Position numbers and translations under genes: made by a program. A stretch of 64,000 nucleotides of DNA from an uncultured Oscillospiraceae bacterium. GTDB taxonomy: Bacteria; Bacillota; Clostridia; Oscillospirales; Acutalibacteraceae. The stretch spans positions 1 through 64,000 of the forward strand of contig UQFL01000004.1 of NCBI GenBank assembly GCA_900540305.1. The letters are read 5' to 3'. Positions within the stretch are counted from its first letter, which is position 1. Each line of letters begins with the position of its first letter. The notes under the pieces are model-generated. The model made no database searches and was not told the origin of the DNA. It was given only the letters and a program-made list of their open reading frames with translations. Positions 25,267 to 36,009 of this stretch are shown piece by piece.

Positions 25267-26136
25267 TCACAATACACCCGTAAAATCAAACGCAGGTATA
25301 AATCCCTGAGACGCCGAATCAAGCTCCTGAACAAACACATTTTGAAAACCTGAATCAAGAGCGTAATTCAACACTTTTTCATACTCACGCTTTGTAATTT
25401 TCCTGTTTATTTCGGGAAATTCCTCAAGATTTGTGCAAGGGGTGTACTGCGCCATAAGACTTATATAAGCGCCCGAAAAATTATTTTTTATATAATCAAT
25501 TATTTCAATAGAAGAATTAGTATTCTGCGGCAAAATAAGGTGGCGGATTATAACGCCTTTAGTCATCATGCCGTTTTCAAACTCACATACACTCTGCTGA
25601 CGGAGCATTTCGCCGATTGCCGCTTTTGCAACATCGGGATAATCATAGGCGTTACTGTAACGCTTTGCCTTATCCTGCCTTATATATTTGAAATCGGGCA
25701 GGTATATATCAATCAGACCGTCAAGCATTTTAAGAGTTTCAACGCTTTCATAACCGCTGCTGTTGTACACAATCGGAACAGGACTTTTCCATTTTGTCAG
25801 AACTCTTTTAAGCCCTGCCGCATAATGAGACGGATTGACAAGATTTATATTGTGAGCGCCCTGTGAAATAAGGTTTTCAAAAATATTAATCAAATCACTA
25901 TCTGTAATTTCCACGCCCTTGTTTTCAAGGCTTATTTCGTGATTTTGGCAGAACACACATTGAAGATTGCACCCGCTGAAAAAAACAGTTCCGCTGCCGT
26001 TTTTTCCGCTTATACAAGGCTCCTCCCACTGATGAAGAGCCGCCCTTGCAACACGGAAATTCCACGGCGACCTGCAAAAGCCGAGCTGAGTTTCTCTGTT
26101 TACCTCACACTTTCTCGGGCAAATTGAGCAAATCAT
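25267..26136 (-). CDS. Radical SAM protein, PflX family
   Basis: 289 residues. The radical-SAM cluster motif is GCNLQCVFCQN (CxxxCxxC) near residue 54. A second cysteine set, CSICPRKCEVNR with a later CRSPW, lies at the N-terminus, the pattern of the COG1313/PflX group of pyruvate-formate-lyase-activase homologues. The precise substrate is not known to me. It overlaps rsmI by 4 bases (ATGA). The downstream tail (about residues 200-289) is the usual PflX-type ending with YTPCTNLEEFPEINR. Confidence 0.85.
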   Translation of the reverse strand: MICSICPRKCEVNRETQLGFCRSPWNFRVARAALHQWEEPCISGKNGSGTVFFSGCNLQCVFCQNHEISLENKGVEITDSDLINIFENLISQGAHNINLVNPSHYAAGLKRVLTKWKSPVPIVYNSSGYESVETLKMLDGLIDIYLPDFKYIRQDKAKRYSNAYDYPDVAKAAIGEMLRQQSVCEFENGMMTKGVIIRHLILPQNTNSSIEIIDYIKNNFSGAYISLMAQYTPCTNLEEFPEINRKITKREYEKVLNYALDSGFQNVFVQELDSASQGFIPAFDFTGVL

Positions 26137-26951
26137 ATAAGCTCCTTATAAATATCCGCTTTTTTAAACGGAGTTTTTGCGGCAATCTCCTTAGCCGCAC
26201 GGTTTATACTCATTCCCTGCTCAACAAGAGATTTTGCTTGGTTTACTGCGTCATCAAGGGTGATTTCCGTTTTTTCTTCTTTTTTGCCCTCAATAATCAG
26301 CACTATTTCGCCTCTTACAGAACCGTCTGTATAAAGCTCATTCGCCTCTTGAAGCGTTGTGTGTATAACTTCCTCGTGAATTTTTGTAAGTTCTCTTACA
26401 ATGGCAATTTTTCTGTTTCCGAGAGAGGCGTACATATCTTTCAGCGTTGCCGCAAGCTTATGAGGCGCCTCGTAAAACACCATTGTTCTCTTTTCGTCTT
26501 TAATATCGTCAAGGTGTTCAAAGCGAGACTTTTTAGAAACGCTGAGAAAACCCTCAAATGTAAATCTGCCTGTATCCATTCCCGAAATTGCAAGCGCCGT
26601 TGCAAACGCAGTAGGACCTGGAACGGAAACAACTTCAATTCCGAGTTCATAGCAAAGCGCAACCAAATCCTGACCGGGATCTGAAATGGCGGGCATACCT
26701 GCGTCCGTAACGATGGCGCAGTTTTCGCCCTGAGAAATTCTTGCACAGATAATTTCTCCTCGTTCACGCTTGTTATGCTCGTAATAGCTTACCATTTCTT
26801 TTTTTATATTGAAACGGTTTAAAATTTTCAGCGTAACTCTTGTATCCTCAGCGGCGATAAAATCAACGCTTTCAAGAGTTTCCACCGCTCTGGGCGAAAA
26901 GTCCGATAAATTGCCTATCGGCGTGCCCACAACATATAACTTACCACTCAT
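26133..26951 (-). CDS. rsmI: 16S rRNA (cytidine-1402-2'-O)-methyltransferase
   Basis: 272 residues. The N-terminus LYVVGTPIGNLSDFSPRA and AAEDTRVT are RsmI signatures within the tetrapyrrole-methylase fold. SDPGQDLV and VPGPTAF are SAM-site segments. It methylates the ribose of C1402 in 16S rRNA. It overlaps trmN6 upstream and pflX downstream by 4 bases each, so three genes are coupled. Confidence 0.95.
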   Translation of the reverse strand: MSGKLYVVGTPIGNLSDFSPRAVETLESVDFIAAEDTRVTLKILNRFNIKKEMVSYYEHNKRERGEIICARISQGENCAIVTDAGMPAISDPGQDLVALCYELGIEVVSVPGPTAFATALAISGMDTGRFTFEGFLSVSKKSRFEHLDDIKDEKRTMVFYEAPHKLAATLKDMYASLGNRKIAIVRELTKIHEEVIHTTLQEANELYTDGSVRGEIVLIIEGKKEEKTEITLDDAVNQAKSLVEQGMSINRAAKEIAAKTPFKKADIYKELI

Positions 26952-27679
26952 TTATCATAACCGTCGGCATAAGAGCCGTAAACCTTTAACATTTCATCAG
27001 TAAATCTGCCGTTTTCTTTTTTAATCTGCAAAAGGGGCTCAACACGCAAAAACGGCTTTGCGTTCTTTTTACCCTCAACAAGAAACAGGAAAGGTTCTTC
27101 CCCGCTCTTGTCAACCACAAAACGAAGTCTTTTCGGCTCAAGGCTGTAACTGCGCATAATAGCAAGCGCGTCAACAAGCCTTTCGGGTCTGTGGCACATA
27201 CAAAATCTGCCGCCGAATTTCAAAAGGTAGCTTGCCGCTTTAACAGCGTCCTCAATATTACAACAAATCTCGTGGCGCGCGATTTTTGCGCTTTCGCCGA
27301 GAGATTCAATACCCGTGCCGACAGGTTTATAAGGCGGATTCATAGTAACGAGAGAAAACTGCTCGGCAGGAAATTCACTGCGTATTTCCCTTAAATCGCA
27401 CAAATGCACCTCAAGCCTGTTTTGAAGATTATTGTGTTCAATGCTTCTTTGCACCTGATTGAAAGCATTTTCCTGAATATCAAGGCAATGCACCTTGCCC
27501 ATATCCTTGTTTCTGAGCCACAGAAACGGAATAATACCGCATCCCGTGCCCATATCAAGCGCCTTGTCCTTATTTTTAGGATTTGCAAAATAAGCAAGCA
27601 GAAGAGCGTCCGTACCAAAGGTATGCTCTCTGCTGACTTCTATATAAATATCGTCTGAAAGTCTTTCGTAATTACGCAT
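26948..27679 (-). CDS. trmN6: tRNA1(Val) (adenine-37-N6)-methyltransferase family
   Basis: 243 residues. The SAM-binding motif I is LDMGTGCGIIPF near residue 40 and the catalytic NPPY is in LVTMNPPYKP near 113, identifying an N6-adenine methyltransferase of the YfiC/TrmN6 type. Members modify A37 of a tRNA. CGGAG lies 8 bases before the ATG. It lies between lepA and rsmI, a common Firmicutes arrangement. Confidence 0.88.
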   Translation of the reverse strand: MRNYERLSDDIYIEVSREHTFGTDALLLAYFANPKNKDKALDMGTGCGIIPFLWLRNKDMGKVHCLDIQENAFNQVQRSIEHNNLQNRLEVHLCDLREIRSEFPAEQFSLVTMNPPYKPVGTGIESLGESAKIARHEICCNIEDAVKAASYLLKFGGRFCMCHRPERLVDALAIMRSYSLEPKRLRFVVDKSGEEPFLFLVEGKKNAKPFLRVEPLLQIKKENGRFTDEMLKVYGSYADGYDK

Positions 27680-27699
27680 ATAAAGCTCCGAAATACTGT

Positions 27700-29517
27700 T
27701 TATTCATCGTCTGAGGACAGCTTGAGCACAGCCATAAACGCTTCCTGCGGAACTTCAACCGAACCGAAGCGGCGCATACGCTTTTTGCCCTCTTTCTGCT
27801 TTTCAAGCAGTTTTTTCTTTCGTGTAACATCACCGCCGTAACACTTTGCAAGCACATCCTTGCGAAGCGCCTTAACCGTTTCTCTTGCGATAACCTTGCC
27901 ACCGATTGCAACCTGAATGGGAATTTCAAAAAGGTGGCGCGGAATATGGTCTTTAAGCTTTTCGGCAATTCTTCTCGCCCTCGGATAAGCTTTGTCGGCG
28001 TGAATGATAAACGAAAGAGCGTCTATTACATCCCCGTTGAGCATTACATCAACCTTAACAAGCTTACTGCGCCTGTATTCGGAAATCTCGTAATCAAACG
28101 AAGCATAACCCCTTGTGCGTGATTTGAGAGCGTCAAAGAAATCATAAATAATCTCGTTGAGCGGAAGCTCGTAGCTTATATCAACTCTGTCAGGGGTGAT
28201 ATATGTCATTGTTTTGAAAATGCCTCTTCTGTCCTGACACATATCCATAATAGCGCCCACATATTCGCTCGGGGCGTATATATTGGCGTTACAAAACGGC
28301 TCCTCTGCATAATCAATTACTGCCTGGTCGGGATAATTAGTGGGGTTGTCTATTTCAACCATAGTGCCGTCTGTGAGATGAATTTTATATATAACGCTCG
28401 GAACAGTTGTCACAAGGTCAAGATTATATTCACGCTCAAGTCTTTCCTGAATTATCTCGAGGTGAAGAAGTCCTAAAAATCCGCATCTGAAACCAAATCC
28501 GAGTGCGCCCGATGTTTCAGGCTCATAGGACAATGAAGCGTCGTTGAGCTGAAGTTTTTCAAGAGCGTCCCTAAGTGCCTCGTAATCAGCGCCGTCAGCA
28601 GGATAAACGCCGCAGAAAACCATGGGGTTTACTTTGCGGTATCCCGGCAATGGTTCGTCAGCAGGATTTTCAGCGGTAGTAACAGTATCGCCCACATTAG
28701 CGTCATGAACGGTTTTAATTGAAGCGGTTATATATCCAACCTCGCCTGCTGTCAGTTCCTTAGCCTTTTCCATTGAGGTGGCACGCATATAGCCTACCTC
28801 TACAACAGTAAACTCAGCGCCCGTTGCCATCATTCGCATTGTGTCGCCGGCTTTGATTTTACCGTCCATAATTCTTACATAAACGATAACGCCTCTGTAT
28901 GAATCGTAAACCGAATCAAAAATAAGCGCTTTGAGAGGCTTGTTCTCGTCACCCTCGGGCGGTCTAACCTCGCTTACTATATATTCAAGTATTTCCTCAA
29001 CATTTTCACCCGTTTTTGCCGAAACCTTTGGTGCGTCAAGGCAGGGTATTCCAATAACATCCTCAACTTCCTCAGCTACCCTCTGAGGGTCTGCCGCAGG
29101 CAGGTCGATTTTGTTTATTACGGGCAGAATATCAAGGTCGTGATCAAGTGCAAGATAAGTATTTGCAAGAGTCTGCGCCTCAACGCCCTGTGAAGCGTCA
29201 ACTATCAAAAGCGCACCCTCACAAGCTGCAAGCGAGCGTGAAACCTCGTAATTGAAGTCAACATGACCCGGTGTGTCAATTAGGTTAAACACATATTCCT
29301 TGCCGTTTTTCGCTGTGTAATTAAGTTTAACCGCATGGGCTTTTATGGTAATTCCTCGCTCACGCTCAAGGTCCATATCGTCAAGTATCTGCTCCTGCAT
29401 ATCACGCTTTTCAACCGAGCGTGTAAGCTCAAGCAATCTGTCCGCAAGAGTTGATTTGCCGTGGTCGATATGAGCGATAATTGAAAAGTTTCTAATGTGC
29501 TGTTTATCTATTGCCAA
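27700..29517 (-). CDS. lepA: Elongation factor 4
   Basis: 605 residues, full length. Five G motifs are present: [29 protein letters not shown] and a serine-alanine-lysine loop (SAKTG). The C-terminal domain ends with [20 protein letters not shown], unique to LepA. It back-translocates or remodels stalled ribosomes. The start is a TTG with GGAGG 7 bases upstream; no ATG is available near the N-terminus. Confidence 0.98.
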   Translation of the reverse strand: MAIDKQHIRNFSIIAHIDHGKSTLADRLLELTRSVEKRDMQEQILDDMDLERERGITIKAHAVKLNYTAKNGKEYVFNLIDTPGHVDFNYEVSRSLAACEGALLIVDASQGVEAQTLANTYLALDHDLDILPVINKIDLPAADPQRVAEEVEDVIGIPCLDAPKVSAKTGENVEEILEYIVSEVRPPEGDENKPLKALIFDSVYDSYRGVIVYVRIMDGKIKAGDTMRMMATGAEFTVVEVGYMRATSMEKAKELTAGEVGYITASIKTVHDANVGDTVTTAENPADEPLPGYRKVNPMVFCGVYPADGADYEALRDALEKLQLNDASLSYEPETSGALGFGFRCGFLGLLHLEIIQERLEREYNLDLVTTVPSVIYKIHLTDGTMVEIDNPTNYPDQAVIDYAEEPFCNANIYAPSEYVGAIMDMCQDRRGIFKTMTYITPDRVDISYELPLNEIIYDFFDALKSRTRGYASFDYEISEYRRSKLVKVDVMLNGDVIDALSFIIHADKAYPRARRIAEKLKDHIPRHLFEIPIQVAIGGKVIARETVKALRKDVLAKCYGGDVTRKKKLLEKQKEGKKRMRRFGSVEVPQEAFMAVLKLSSDDE

Positions 29518-29533
29518 TGTTTGTCCTCCGAAA

Positions 29534-30625
29534 TTACTTTTTCAGTTCATTCAAATCTCTAAGCATTTTATCTTTGTTGTGCTTATATTTATCAAAAAGT
29601 CTGTATATATAATAAAACGGCAGAAGATACGGTCTTTTCTCCAAAGACTTATATGCCGCTTTCATTTCTTTTTTTGAGGGGAATAGTCTGTAAATCAAAA
29701 ATCCAAATTTTCCTCCGTGCTGCTCTATTTCAGAAGCAATATCACGCTTTGATTTTCCGTAAACGCCGCCCTCAAACATAAAATCAAGAAGCTCTTTTTC
29801 ATTGTCTTTTGGTTCTTTATCCTCAAATAAAACCTCAGCAAGACCGCAGACTGTTTTGTCAAAATCATATATTCCGTAATCTTTGAGCTTGTTATTTATA
29901 TATTCACGGTCAAGGTTATCCTTTTTATTGAGAAGATAAAAGTCGCATAAAAATCTTACGCCGCAGCCCTCTTTATAAAAATAATGCTTATAAAGATGCG
30001 CCAGAGCATAAATATAATTATCCTCTTTGCTAATGTTGTATTTAGAAGAATTTTCGCTTTCTCTTACAGCATTTTGCCAAGGATTCAAGTCAGGGCAAAA
30101 CTCTGATTCTTCAAAAAACAAATCCCGGTGCATTTCAAAAGCGCAAAACGGTTTTTTATAAAAATCATCTGAATTTTCAGACGCCGTTCCGAGATAAAAG
30201 CCGTGCTTTTTCATTATCTTCAAAAGCTCATTACGCCTTGTTTTGTCATAAAGAATATCATTGTCGCTCATCTGGCGCATAAAACTTTCGGGATAATATT
30301 CCCTTATAACAAGCCCTTTGAGAAACATATACGGTATCTCCGCCTTGTCAAGATCTGTACAGATTTGAGCTCTTTCGTTATTCACAATAATTGTTCTTTT
30401 AAGCTCTGTAAGGCGATAATTATTCCATTCTTTGCGCTCCTCCTCAGACAGACATCCGCCTTTTTCGAGCGCAGGCAAAACAAGATTGTAAACCTGCTGT
30501 GCCTTTGCAAGCCTGAAAAGTTCCGTATTATCTATGTTCTCAGGCTTTTCGGGAGTTTCTCCGAGAAGCGCACACCGAATAAGATGCAAAAGATATTCAA
30601 TTTCTTTGTTTTGTATTTTAATCAT
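29534..30625 (-). CDS. Nucleotidyltransferase-family protein (NTP_transf_5 type)
   Basis: 363 residues. The signature is [16 protein letters not shown] followed by [18 protein letters not shown], the catalytic D-x-D segment of the uncharacterised nucleotidyltransferase family PF14907. The remainder is helical and basic. Members are often beside RRE/PqqD-like proteins in peptide-modification loci, and here the next gene upstream is exactly such a protein. The product is cytoplasmic. What nucleotide it transfers and to what is unknown. Confidence 0.78.
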   Translation of the reverse strand: MIKIQNKEIEYLLHLIRCALLGETPEKPENIDNTELFRLAKAQQVYNLVLPALEKGGCLSEEERKEWNNYRLTELKRTIIVNNERAQICTDLDKAEIPYMFLKGLVIREYYPESFMRQMSDNDILYDKTRRNELLKIMKKHGFYLGTASENSDDFYKKPFCAFEMHRDLFFEESEFCPDLNPWQNAVRESENSSKYNISKEDNYIYALAHLYKHYFYKEGCGVRFLCDFYLLNKKDNLDREYINNKLKDYGIYDFDKTVCGLAEVLFEDKEPKDNEKELLDFMFEGGVYGKSKRDIASEIEQHGGKFGFLIYRLFPSKKEMKAAYKSLEKRPYLLPFYYIYRLFDKYKHNKDKMLRDLNELKK

Positions 30626-30645
30626 ATCTTTTTTCCGCTGTTGAT

Positions 30646-30912
30646 TTATTCTTCAAGTATTCCCGCTTTTCTTATTATTTCAAGCACTTCTTTGACATCT
30701 GCTCTGATAACATCTTCGGTAGCATCGTATTTTTCAAGCATAGCCGCAACGATACTGTCCTCCGTCTGTTCCGTCTGAAGAAGAGTGAATATATAATTTG
30801 CTGTGGGATTATTATTTATAATTCCGTTAAAAGTTTTGGAAAGCTTGCCTGTTGCAATGGCAAAATCCTTTCCGTCTATATTTCCGAGCATAATATCTTT
30901 ATTAAGCTTCAT
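30646..30912 (-). CDS. PqqD-like peptide chaperone (RRE fold)
   Basis: 88 residues. The order of secondary structure and the sequence SKTFNGIINNNPTANYIFTLLQTEQTEDSIVAAML match PqqD family proteins, which bind leader peptides of ribosomally made, modified peptides. It is 20 bases upstream of the nucleotidyltransferase gene, on the same transcript. No radical SAM or ThiF-like maturase and no obvious precursor lies beside it. Homology is confident only at fold level. Confidence 0.75.
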   Translation of the reverse strand: MKLNKDIMLGNIDGKDFAIATGKLSKTFNGIINNNPTANYIFTLLQTEQTEDSIVAAMLEKYDATEDVIRADVKEVLEIIRKAGILEE

Positions 30913-30945
30913 ATTAATTCCTTTCAGCCATTTCGGCGTAATTTA

Positions 30946-31821
30946 TTATTTATCTCCGAGTTTATATGCTATACCGAAACCGGCAGCCATTGTAACTATT
31001 CCTATTAAAATCTGAGGAACAGAAAATACAAGATTATCTATTGAATTATAGGCTGAAATCGGAATTGCAATAACGCTTGCAAAAATGAAACCGAGAACGC
31101 CGTAATATGTTTTAACTTCAAACTTATTGAAAAGAAATTCGATAAGCTTTGAAATAAGAACGATTCCGATTAATACGCCTACTGCAAATACGCCTGCGAT
31201 AATTACATTCTCAAACAGATTTTCAAATCCCGTAATTGCGTTTATAACTCCGAGAATCGGATAATAGTAACCGAGAAGCATTAAAACAAGCGAACCGCTG
31301 ACACCGGGAATAACCATTGTTGCGGCGGCTACAACGCCTACAACAAACAATGCAACATATCCGCCGAAATTCATACCAGAAAGGTTGATATCAGCCGCAC
31401 CGCCGAAGATTTGGTCTGCAAAAGCCATAACGATAACAAGCGCAAATGTGCAAAGGAAAATTATCCAAGTTGAAACCTGCTTTTTCTCTTTTTTGCCTTT
31501 TACCTTGTTGAAGAGCATCGGAATGCCGCCGATAACAAGCCCTACGAAAAACAGCGTTGTGGGTATCGGAAAATGCTCGTAAGAATACTCAATAACCCTG
31601 CTCATAGAGAGAATGGAAAGCACCATACCTACTGCTACGGGAATAAGGAATTTTATATTGCTTTTGAAATTTGAGAAAAAGTGGCTTATCGCCCCTATGA
31701 AACGCTCATAAATTCCGAGGGTGAGTGCAAGTGTGCCTCCGCTGACTCCTGGGATAACATTTGCAATACCCATAATAAAACCTTTTACAACAAGTACTAT
31801 AAAACTTTTGATTTTTTTCAT
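30946..31821 (-). CDS. DUF368 membrane protein, polyprenyl-phosphate transporter (PopT-like)
   Basis: 291 residues with about eight membrane helices. Two copies of the diagnostic motif are visible: NVIPGVSGGTLAL near residue 22 and MVIPGVSGSLVLML near 170. DUF368 proteins (PopT) have been shown to recycle undecaprenyl phosphate across the membrane for wall and polymer synthesis. AGGAG precedes the ATG. It is followed on the same strand by the PqqD-like gene. Confidence 0.88.
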   Translation of the reverse strand: MKKIKSFIVLVVKGFIMGIANVIPGVSGGTLALTLGIYERFIGAISHFFSNFKSNIKFLIPVAVGMVLSILSMSRVIEYSYEHFPIPTTLFFVGLVIGGIPMLFNKVKGKKEKKQVSTWIIFLCTFALVIVMAFADQIFGGAADINLSGMNFGGYVALFVVGVVAAATMVIPGVSGSLVLMLLGYYYPILGVINAITGFENLFENVIIAGVFAVGVLIGIVLISKLIEFLFNKFEVKTYYGVLGFIFASVIAIPISAYNSIDNLVFSVPQILIGIVTMAAGFGIAYKLGDK

Positions 31822-31866
31822 ATCGTACTCCTAAAATAATTTTTATTTTTGAATAAAGAATATCTT

Positions 31867-33219
31867 TCAACGCTCTATGAGCGCAACACATTCAACATGA
31901 GGCGTGCGCGGAAACATATCCGCCGCTTTAAGCCTTTTGAGAATATAACCCTTGCTATGTAAAATTTCAAGATCTCTTGCAAGGGTTGCACTGTTGCAGG
32001 AAACATAGACGATTCTGTTTATACCGAGATTTTCAATAATATCAAAAAGCTCTTTCTGACAGCCTTTTCTCGGAGGGTCAAGAATCACCGTATCGGGCTT
32101 TATTCCCTTTTCAGTGATAAGCTTTGCGCCTTCAAAAGCGTCTGCGCAAATAAACTCTGCGTTTTGAATATTATTAAGCCTTGCGTTTTCTCGGGCGTTG
32201 TCAACAGCGGAAGGCACAATTTCTATGCCGACAAGCTGTTTGCATTTATCCGCCATTGTTATGCCTATCGTGCCTGCGCCGCAGTACATATCAAGTAATA
32301 TCTGATTTGAATTCAGCTGTGCAAACTCAGCCGCCGCTTCGTAAAGTTTTTCGCATTGAGCGTGATTAACCTGATAAAAACTCTCTGCCGAAACAACAAA
32401 TTTTTTGCCGAGAAGAATATCTGTAATTTTATCTTCTCCCCATATTACCTTTGTTTTTCTGCCGAGAATAACATTTGTTTTTTCGGTGTTGATATTAACG
32501 ACTACGCTTTTGAGATTTGAAAAAGCCTCCTGAAGCAACGAAACAAGCATTTCGCTGTTTGGCAAAGTTTTGCCGTTTATAACAGCGCACGCCATAATCT
32601 CGCCCGTTGCAAATGCCTTTCTGAAATAGATATGGCGAAGAAGTCCTTTTCCCGTTTTCTCGTCATAAGAAGTAACGCCGCTTTGAAGCGCCCATTTTTC
32701 AAACGCTTCAAGCCCCCTCTCAAACTCCTTTGGCTGGAGTTTGCAAGACTTTGCAGGAATTATCCTGTGGCTTTTATAAGCATAAAAACCCGCCGTAAAG
32801 CTGCCGTTTTGAATACACACGGGATACTGCGCTTTGTTTCTGTAACACTCAGTATTATCAGCGGCAATAATCTCCTCTGCTTTAAAATCAATATGTCCTA
32901 TTCTGCGTATATTTTCCTCAACTATAGATTTTTTAAATTCAAGCTCACGCTCGTAAGTCATATTTCTGAACGAACAGCCGCCGCACTTATCCGACACGGG
33001 ACAATCCGATTCAATTCTGTCTGCCGACGGCATTATTATATTTTTAATAATAGCTATGGCATAGTTTTTGGAAACTTTAATTATATGCGCCGTAATTCTG
33101 TCCCCCGGAACTGCTCCTCGGACAAAAACGGCAAGCTCGCCGTATCTTCCGATTGCACTGCCCTCAGAGGTTACGGCTGTTATATCAAGTTCAATCTCAT
33201 CGTTCTTTTTAAGGGTCAA
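31867..33219 (-). CDS. rlmD: 23S rRNA (uracil-C5)-methyltransferase, RlmD/RumA type
   Basis: 450 residues: a TRAM domain (1-60), an iron-sulfur cysteine set (CPVSDKCGGCSF with a later cysteine), then the SAM fold. VSAESFYQVNHAQ, MYCGAGTIGI and DPPRKGC are typical, and the catalytic cysteine is in YVSCNSATLARD. It makes 5-methyluridine in 23S rRNA. The start is TTG at 33219 with GGTGA about 7 bases upstream; no ATG fits the family N-terminus. Confidence 0.9.
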   Translation of the reverse strand: MTLKKNDEIELDITAVTSEGSAIGRYGELAVFVRGAVPGDRITAHIIKVSKNYAIAIIKNIIMPSADRIESDCPVSDKCGGCSFRNMTYERELEFKKSIVEENIRRIGHIDFKAEEIIAADNTECYRNKAQYPVCIQNGSFTAGFYAYKSHRIIPAKSCKLQPKEFERGLEAFEKWALQSGVTSYDEKTGKGLLRHIYFRKAFATGEIMACAVINGKTLPNSEMLVSLLQEAFSNLKSVVVNINTEKTNVILGRKTKVIWGEDKITDILLGKKFVVSAESFYQVNHAQCEKLYEAAAEFAQLNSNQILLDMYCGAGTIGITMADKCKQLVGIEIVPSAVDNARENARLNNIQNAEFICADAFEGAKLITEKGIKPDTVILDPPRKGCQKELFDIIENLGINRIVYVSCNSATLARDLEILHSKGYILKRLKAADMFPRTPHVECVALIER

Positions 33220-33278
33220 TATAAATCACCAATGTATATAATAGCATATATAATTTTAAATATAAAGAGAAAAAATAA

Positions 33279-33314
33279 AAAATCCGAGCCTTAGAGACTA
33301 AAGCCCGGATTTTT
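33279..33314 (-). terminator. Terminator after the P-type ATPase gene
   Basis: On the minus strand, AAATCCGGGC / GCTCGGATTT (one mismatch) is followed by TTTTTTATTTTT. It separates the ATPase gene from rlmD. Confidence 0.85.
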
Positions 33315-33317
33315 GTT

Positions 33318-35972
33318 TTAAGCATTATTCTTTTTTTCTTCAATCTTGCGCTGAACAAGTTTAACGAGTTCCACAATCGGTATAACAGCAAATGCAAGCA
33401 GAATAGAAATTGCGTACTCAAGAGCTGAGATAGCTGCAAAATCAAATGCGTTTGCAAGGAACGGAACATAGATTACAGCCGTTGTAAGAACAAGGCTGAG
33501 CGCCATAGCACCGTAAAGGAATTTATTGTGAGTTTTAAGAGTAAATATAGAATCACGCCTTGAACGCATATTGAATGAATGGAATATTTCTGCAAGTGAA
33601 AGGGTAAGAAACGCCATTGTCATACCGTTTTGATGGACGAACTCCTCACTGCCGTGAGCAAGGTGAGTACCTGCATAATACGCAAGTAGCGTTACAATAC
33701 TTACCATAACACCCTGCCAAACAACATCAATGCCCATACCGTTTGCAAAGATTCCGTCTGAGCTGTTTCTCGGAGCGCGTTTCATTATATTCGGCTCGCC
33801 TTTTTCCACGCCGAGAGCCATTGCAGGGAATGAGTCTGTAATAAGATTTATCCACAGGAGATGAACAGGCTCAAGAACAACAAAACCCGCAAGTGTTGCA
33901 ATAAATATTGTTACAACCTCAGAGAGATTTGAGGAGAGCAGGAACTGAATAGACTTTCTGATATTATCGTAAATTCTTCTGCCCTCTTCAATGGCGGAAA
34001 CTATTGTTGCAAAGTTATCGTCCGCAAGCACCATATCAGCAACATTCTTTGTTACATCGGTGCCTGTTATACCCATTCCTATGCCTATATCGGCGTTTTT
34101 AATTGACGGGGCGTCATTTACACCGTCGCCCGTCATAGCGGTAACCTTGCCCCTTTTACGCCAAGCATTTACTATACGCACCTTATGTTCGGGCTGTACT
34201 CTTGCGTAAACGCTGTATTTTTCAATATTCGCTTCAAGCTCTGAATCGCTCATTTCATTAAGCTGAGCACCCGTAATCGCCTGAGATTCGTTCTCAGCAA
34301 TGCCGAGTTCTTTTGCAATTGCAACGGCGGTGTCGATATGGTCACCCGTTATCATTATCGGTCTTATACCCGCCTGCTTAGCTTTTTCTATTGCCTCAAC
34401 AGCCTCGGGGCGAACAGGGTCTATCATACCCGAAAGACCGATATAGCACAAATCTTTTTCGAGTGCCTGAGCAGATGTGTCATCGGGGAGTTTAGCATAC
34501 GCTTTCATAGCAACGCACAGCACACGAAGCGCCTTGTCTGCCATTGCCTTATTTTCAGCCACGATACGCTTTTTTATTTCGTCAGTCATTCTGACGCGTC
34601 TGCCGTCGATAAGAGCCTCAGAGCAGACATTGAGCACCATATCTACAGCGCCTTTTGTATACTGAATATAACCGTTTTTAACGGAGTGATGAACTGTACT
34701 CATCATCTTTCTGTCTGAATCAAACGGCGCTTCGGCAGCTCTCGGAAATTCCTCTTCAAGAGTGCTCTTAGGCATTTCAAGCTTATTTGCCCAGTCAACG
34801 AGCGCAGCTTCCGTGGGTTCGCCCTTTACGACGCCGTCCTCAATTACGGCATCGGAGCAAAGTGCCATTGCCTGTGCAACAAGTTTTTCGCTGTCTCCTC
34901 TAAAATCGGTTACGGTCATTTTGTTCTGAGTGAGCGTTCCTGTTTTATCTGAGCAGATAATCTGTGTACAACCAAGCGTTTCAACGGCTGTAAGACGGCG
35001 CACTACTGCGTTGTGCTTACTCATCTTTGTAACACCGATTGAAAGAACGATAGTAACAACGGTTGCAAGTCCCTCAGGAATTGCCGCAACGGCAAGAGAA
35101 ACGGCAATCATAAAGGTATCAAGCATTGTATCAAAGGTGAGTGTAAGACCGCTTGTAATTGTCTTTATAATATCCAAAGCGAAGATAAACACGCAGATAC
35201 CGAGAACGAGATATGAAAGCACCTTGGAAAGCTGAGTGAGCTTAATTTGGAGCGGTGTCTGCCCGTCTTTAGCGTCATTGAGCGCACCTGCGATTTTACC
35301 CATTTCGGTGTCCATACCTGTTGCAACAACTACGGCTTCGCCTCTGCCGTAAACTACGCTCGAGCCCATGTAGCACATATTTTTACGGTCACCGAGCGGA
35401 ACTTCCTTATCATCCTCGATGACAAGAGCATCGGTAAACTTTTCAACGGGCACGGATTCCCCCGTAAGTGCAGACTCTTCAATTTTCATTGAAGCGCACT
35501 CGATTATACGGCAGTCCGCAGGCACACTGTCACCCGCTTCAAGAATAACAACATCGCCTACAACAAGCTCTTCTGAATGGATTTTTTCTATCTTACCGTT
35601 TCGTTTTACACGGCTTGTGGCGGCGGCAATTTCACGAAGTGCGTCAATTGCTTTTTCGGCTTTAGTTTCCTGAAAAACGCCGAGCACTGCATTTATAATT
35701 ACAACAAGCATAATTATAATTACATCGGCAGGAAATTCCCTCTCATAAGCAGAGGTAATACCTGACACGACTGCCGCAACGATAAGTATAATCGTCATCG
35801 GGTCGGTAAACTCCATTAAAAATCTGTGGAGCAGTGATTCTTTTTTTGCTTCCGTCAGCTTGTTTTTTCCGTTTTCTGCAAGTCTTTTTTCAGCTTCTTC
35901 TGACGAAAGACCATTTGAAGTGGTTTTATATTCGTCTAAAACAGCTTCTTTTTCGCAGAGATACTCTTTCAT
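33318..35972 (-). CDS. P-type cation ATPase (PMCA/Ca2+ type, probable Mn2+/Ca2+ exporter)
   Basis: 884 residues. The actuator ALTGES, the phosphorylation site SDKTGTLTQNKMT and the hinge MTGDGVNDAPSIKNADIGIGMG are complete. Membrane ion-site segments are AAIPEGL (M4) and NLITDSFPAMALG (M6), as in Ca2+ pumps. About ten membrane helices; cytoplasmic catalytic loops. Sequence alone would say calcium, but the leader is a manganese riboswitch, so Mn2+ export, alone or with Ca2+, is the likelier task. Single-gene transcript with its own terminator. Confidence 0.93.
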   Translation of the reverse strand: MKEYLCEKEAVLDEYKTTSNGLSSEEAEKRLAENGKNKLTEAKKESLLHRFLMEFTDPMTIILIVAAVVSGITSAYEREFPADVIIIMLVVIINAVLGVFQETKAEKAIDALREIAAATSRVKRNGKIEKIHSEELVVGDVVILEAGDSVPADCRIIECASMKIEESALTGESVPVEKFTDALVIEDDKEVPLGDRKNMCYMGSSVVYGRGEAVVVATGMDTEMGKIAGALNDAKDGQTPLQIKLTQLSKVLSYLVLGICVFIFALDIIKTITSGLTLTFDTMLDTFMIAVSLAVAAIPEGLATVVTIVLSIGVTKMSKHNAVVRRLTAVETLGCTQIICSDKTGTLTQNKMTVTDFRGDSEKLVAQAMALCSDAVIEDGVVKGEPTEAALVDWANKLEMPKSTLEEEFPRAAEAPFDSDRKMMSTVHHSVKNGYIQYTKGAVDMVLNVCSEALIDGRRVRMTDEIKKRIVAENKAMADKALRVLCVAMKAYAKLPDDTSAQALEKDLCYIGLSGMIDPVRPEAVEAIEKAKQAGIRPIMITGDHIDTAVAIAKELGIAENESQAITGAQLNEMSDSELEANIEKYSVYARVQPEHKVRIVNAWRKRGKVTAMTGDGVNDAPSIKNADIGIGMGITGTDVTKNVADMVLADDNFATIVSAIEEGRRIYDNIRKSIQFLLSSNLSEVVTIFIATLAGFVVLEPVHLLWINLITDSFPAMALGVEKGEPNIMKRAPRNSSDGIFANGMGIDVVWQGVMVSIVTLLAYYAGTHLAHGSEEFVHQNGMTMAFLTLSLAEIFHSFNMRSRRDSIFTLKTHNKFLYGAMALSLVLTTAVIYVPFLANAFDFAAISALEYAISILLAFAVIPIVELVKLVQRKIEEKKNNA

Positions 35973-36009
35973 TTTTGATTCTCCTTAAAAATTATACGGA
36001 TACTCGGGT

